Source of the DNA: Treponema sp. OMZ 790
GTDB lineage: Bacteria; Spirochaetota; Spirochaetia; Treponematales; Treponemataceae
DNA: 64,000 nucleotides
NCBI RefSeq assembly: GCF_024181285.1
Contig: NZ_CP051201.1
Location: 1,488,001-1,552,000 of the forward strand
Direction: 5' to 3'
Shown here: piece after piece, positions 62,409 to 64,000 of the stretch
Layout of the letters: each line of letters begins with the position of its first letter
Position numbering within the stretch: the stretch's first letter is position 1
Program-made: the position numbers and the translations under genes
Notes under the pieces: model-generated
Databases searched by the model: none
Told to the model about the DNA's origin: nothing
Seen by the model: only the letters and a program-made list of their open reading frames with translations

Positions 62409-62558
62409 AAATACCTCCAAAATGCGGAAAACCGGACAAAAAGTTTAACATAAAACACCGGCTCTTTAAAAATAGTATAAATCAAAAAAAGTCTATTTTC
62501 AAGCGCAAATGAAGATAAAATTAAAAAAAACGATTAAAAAAAAGCTAATCAAGAACCT

Positions 62559-64000
62559 CTACCTATATCCTCCATTGTGTTTGAGCTCTTTAAAAAGACT
62601 TATCACTATCAGTATTATTATAATCCCCAAAGGAAAAGCCGCTATAATCGAAAGACTTTGAAGCTGGTTTAAATTTGTTCCCACAAGAATCAAGGCAGCC
62701 GGCAGCATTATAAAAACTATAGCCCAAAAAGCACGCAGGCCCTTTTTAGGTTCGGCATGTTTTTCCAAATTAGTTTGAGAATAAGACGCTATTACCAAAG
62801 TAATTGCATCAAAGGTACTCGAATAAAAGGCTATCATAGTAATTATCAAAACGCCCAAAACAATTTTTGCATATGGAAGAGTATTAAGAATTTGTAAGAT
62901 AACTTGAGAAGCCTCCATTTCTTTTATGGCAGAGGCCGCATCTAAAATTCCGTGCGATTGTAAATGAAGCCCGTAATTACCTAAAATTATAAACGAACAA
63001 TAAGTTCCTGCTATACCGCATATAAGCCCGCCTATTATGGTATTCTTTATTGTGCGGCCTTCGGAAATTGTTCCGATAAAGAAAGGAGTTGCAACAAACC
63101 ATGCTATCCAGTAGGCCCAATAAAAGATTGTCCAGTTTTGCGGGAAGCCTGCCCCGCCCTCTCCCGAAATACGCAAAGGATCCATCCATGTGGACATAGA
63201 AAAAAAGTTTTGAATAACCTTTCCAATGCCGGTTATACTTGTTTCTATTATATAGATTTTAGGCGAAGCTATAAAGACAAGGCCGAGAAGAACACAAAAA
63301 GACACGACCGAAATTTTTGCAAGCTGAGAAATTCCTCTTAGCCCCAATAAAACCGCAGCTGTGTATACGGCCGCTATTATAAGAAGAATTGAAAGAGTTA
63401 AAAGTTTTCCTTGAGGAATTCCAAAAATGGTAGAAACAGCCAAAGACAAAAGAGGCGTCGCAAGCGAGAAGGTTGTAGCAGTTCCTGCCAATAAACCTAT
63501 TACCGAAAAAACGTCTATCATTTTGCCTATGGGGCCGTCAATCTTATCCCCGAAAATCGGGCGGCAGCTTTCAGAGAGCTTTTGCTTTGTTCTTCCCTTT
63601 ACATGAAGCATGTAGGCAAAGGCGACGGCCGGCACTATATGAAAAGCCCAAGGTGTTATTCCCCAATGGAACAGGGGATAAGCAGATGCCCAATCCTGCC
63701 TTTCTGCAAGCGAAAGGGAAGATAGACCGAAAGGGCTTTCACCGAAATAATAGGCCCATTCTATCAAAGACCAATAAAGAATATCGGCAGCCATGGTCGA
63801 AGTAAAAATCATGGAGCCCCATGCAAAGTTCCCGTAACGGGGTTTTTCAAGGTTTCCAAGTTTTACCGTGCCGAAACGGGAAAAGGCTAAACCTATGGCG
63901 GTAAAAACCAAACCCAAGCCGAGTAAAATATAAAAAAAGCCCAGTTTATTTACAAAAACATACCAAAGGGCATCCACAACCTTCATCGATTCTACAGGAA
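62559..64000 (-). CDS. BCCT family transporter, N-terminus beyond window
   Basis: Secondary transporter of the betaine/carnitine/choline family with about ten membrane helices visible. Motifs include GSMIFTSTMAADILYWSLIEWAYYF (a divergent form of the substrate-binding helix), FHWGITPWAFHIV and SLATPLLSLAVSTIFG, and the WTIFYWAYWIAWFVATPF region. An ATG at 63986 exists, but the frame stays open to base 64000 and the family's first helix is missing, so the true start is probably outside. The substrate may be a quaternary amine; the divergent motif leaves this open. Confidence 0.88.
   Translation of the reverse strand, partial: PVESMKVVDALWYVFVNKLGFFYILLGLGLVFTAIGLAFSRFGTVKLGNLEKPRYGNFAWGSMIFTSTMAADILYWSLIEWAYYFGESPFGLSSLSLAERQDWASAYPLFHWGITPWAFHIVPAVAFAYMLHVKGRTKQKLSESCRPIFGDKIDGPIGKMIDVFSVIGLLAGTATTFSLATPLLSLAVSTIFGIPQGKLLTLSILLIIAAVYTAAVLLGLRGISQLAKISVVSFCVLLGLVFIASPKIYIIETSITGIGKVIQNFFSMSTWMDPLRISGEGGAGFPQNWTIFYWAYWIAWFVATPFFIGTISEGRTIKNTIIGGLICGIAGTYCSFIILGNYGLHLQSHGILDAASAIKEMEASQVILQILNTLPYAKIVLGVLIITMIAFYSSTFDAITLVIASYSQTNLEKHAEPKKGLRAFWAIVFIMLPAALILVGTNLNQLQSLSIIAAFPLGIIIILIVISLFKELKHNGGYR

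Noticed and set aside
1..64000. tRNA, rRNA and riboswitch genes
   Set aside because: I looked in the intergenic regions and recognised no cloverleaf, rRNA segment or known riboswitch core; a covariance-model search would be decisive.

Overview
The window looks like a chromosomal segment of an oral treponeme, most likely Treponema denticola or a close relative. The reasons are a moderately AT-rich composition, spirochaete-type gene content (a FliG paralogue, an HPr kinase with HPr, many lipoproteins with loose lipoboxes, a FecR-domain protein next to a membrane adenylate cyclase) and a PF09820-type AAA/PD-(D/E)XK protein of the kind that is abundant in these genomes. This is recognition of families, not a database match. 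No rRNA, tRNA or CRISPR array was seen.

Layout. 1-5.1 kb (minus): a 5'-complete but 3'-cut DinG-type helicase, transketolase and an unrecognised 489-aa protein, apparently one operon. 5.2-11.2 kb (plus): bacteriohemerythrin, then recN, a helical unknown, an HD protein, a cyclic-nucleotide-binding-like protein, a LysM/degenerate M23 protein and a ribosome hibernation factor. 11.3-16.1 kb (plus): hprK and HPr separated by three perfect hairpins, then tldD, tldE and an HD protein. 16.1-25.8 kb (minus): an AT-rich accessory block in which a membrane-bound LuxR-type regulator precedes a LolA-like lipoprotein, a secreted serine hydrolase, a beta-propeller lipoprotein, a small lipoprotein, an M30-type metallopeptidase lipoprotein and a three-gene ABC-2 exporter. 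This block is the best candidate here for an undescribed system. 25.8-32 kb (minus): mfd, a TPR protein, three small proteins and a FliG paralogue. 32-41 kb: a HAD phosphatase and a nitroreductase (plus), then a minus operon of adenylate cyclase, FecR-domain protein, outer-membrane protein and beta-helix lipoprotein. 41-44 kb: AlkD, two HicA/HicB pairs and a small barrel-like protein, with a repeat that carries the end of hicB. 44-57 kb: purL, a DUF436 protein, an AAA/nuclease protein, an [FeFe]-hydrogenase-like protein, an IS5-type insertion that cuts a DpnII-type endonuclease remnant beside an intact DpnA-like methylase, two tandem lipoproteins, purD and purM. 57-64 kb: a chemotaxis receptor, ispG, a TPR protein, a zinc-dependent phospholipase-like protein and the C-terminal majority of a BCCT transporter.

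How genes fit together. purL, purD and purM are three steps of purine synthesis, without PurQ nearby. HprK and HPr are a regulatory pair with no sugar-PTS component in the window. The cyclase at 40.9 kb and the cyclic-nucleotide-binding-like protein at 9.4 kb could belong to one signalling theme, but the latter lacks the usual phosphate-binding arginine. Restriction at GATC appears to have been lost while a methylase remains.

A recurring regulatory feature is a good -35/-10 pair whose -10 box ends only 5-7 bases before the ATG, with no ribosome binding site. I find this at eight genes, which suggests common leaderless transcription in this organism. Starts were corrected inward from the longest open frame wherever a ribosome binding site, signal peptide or promoter position supported it.
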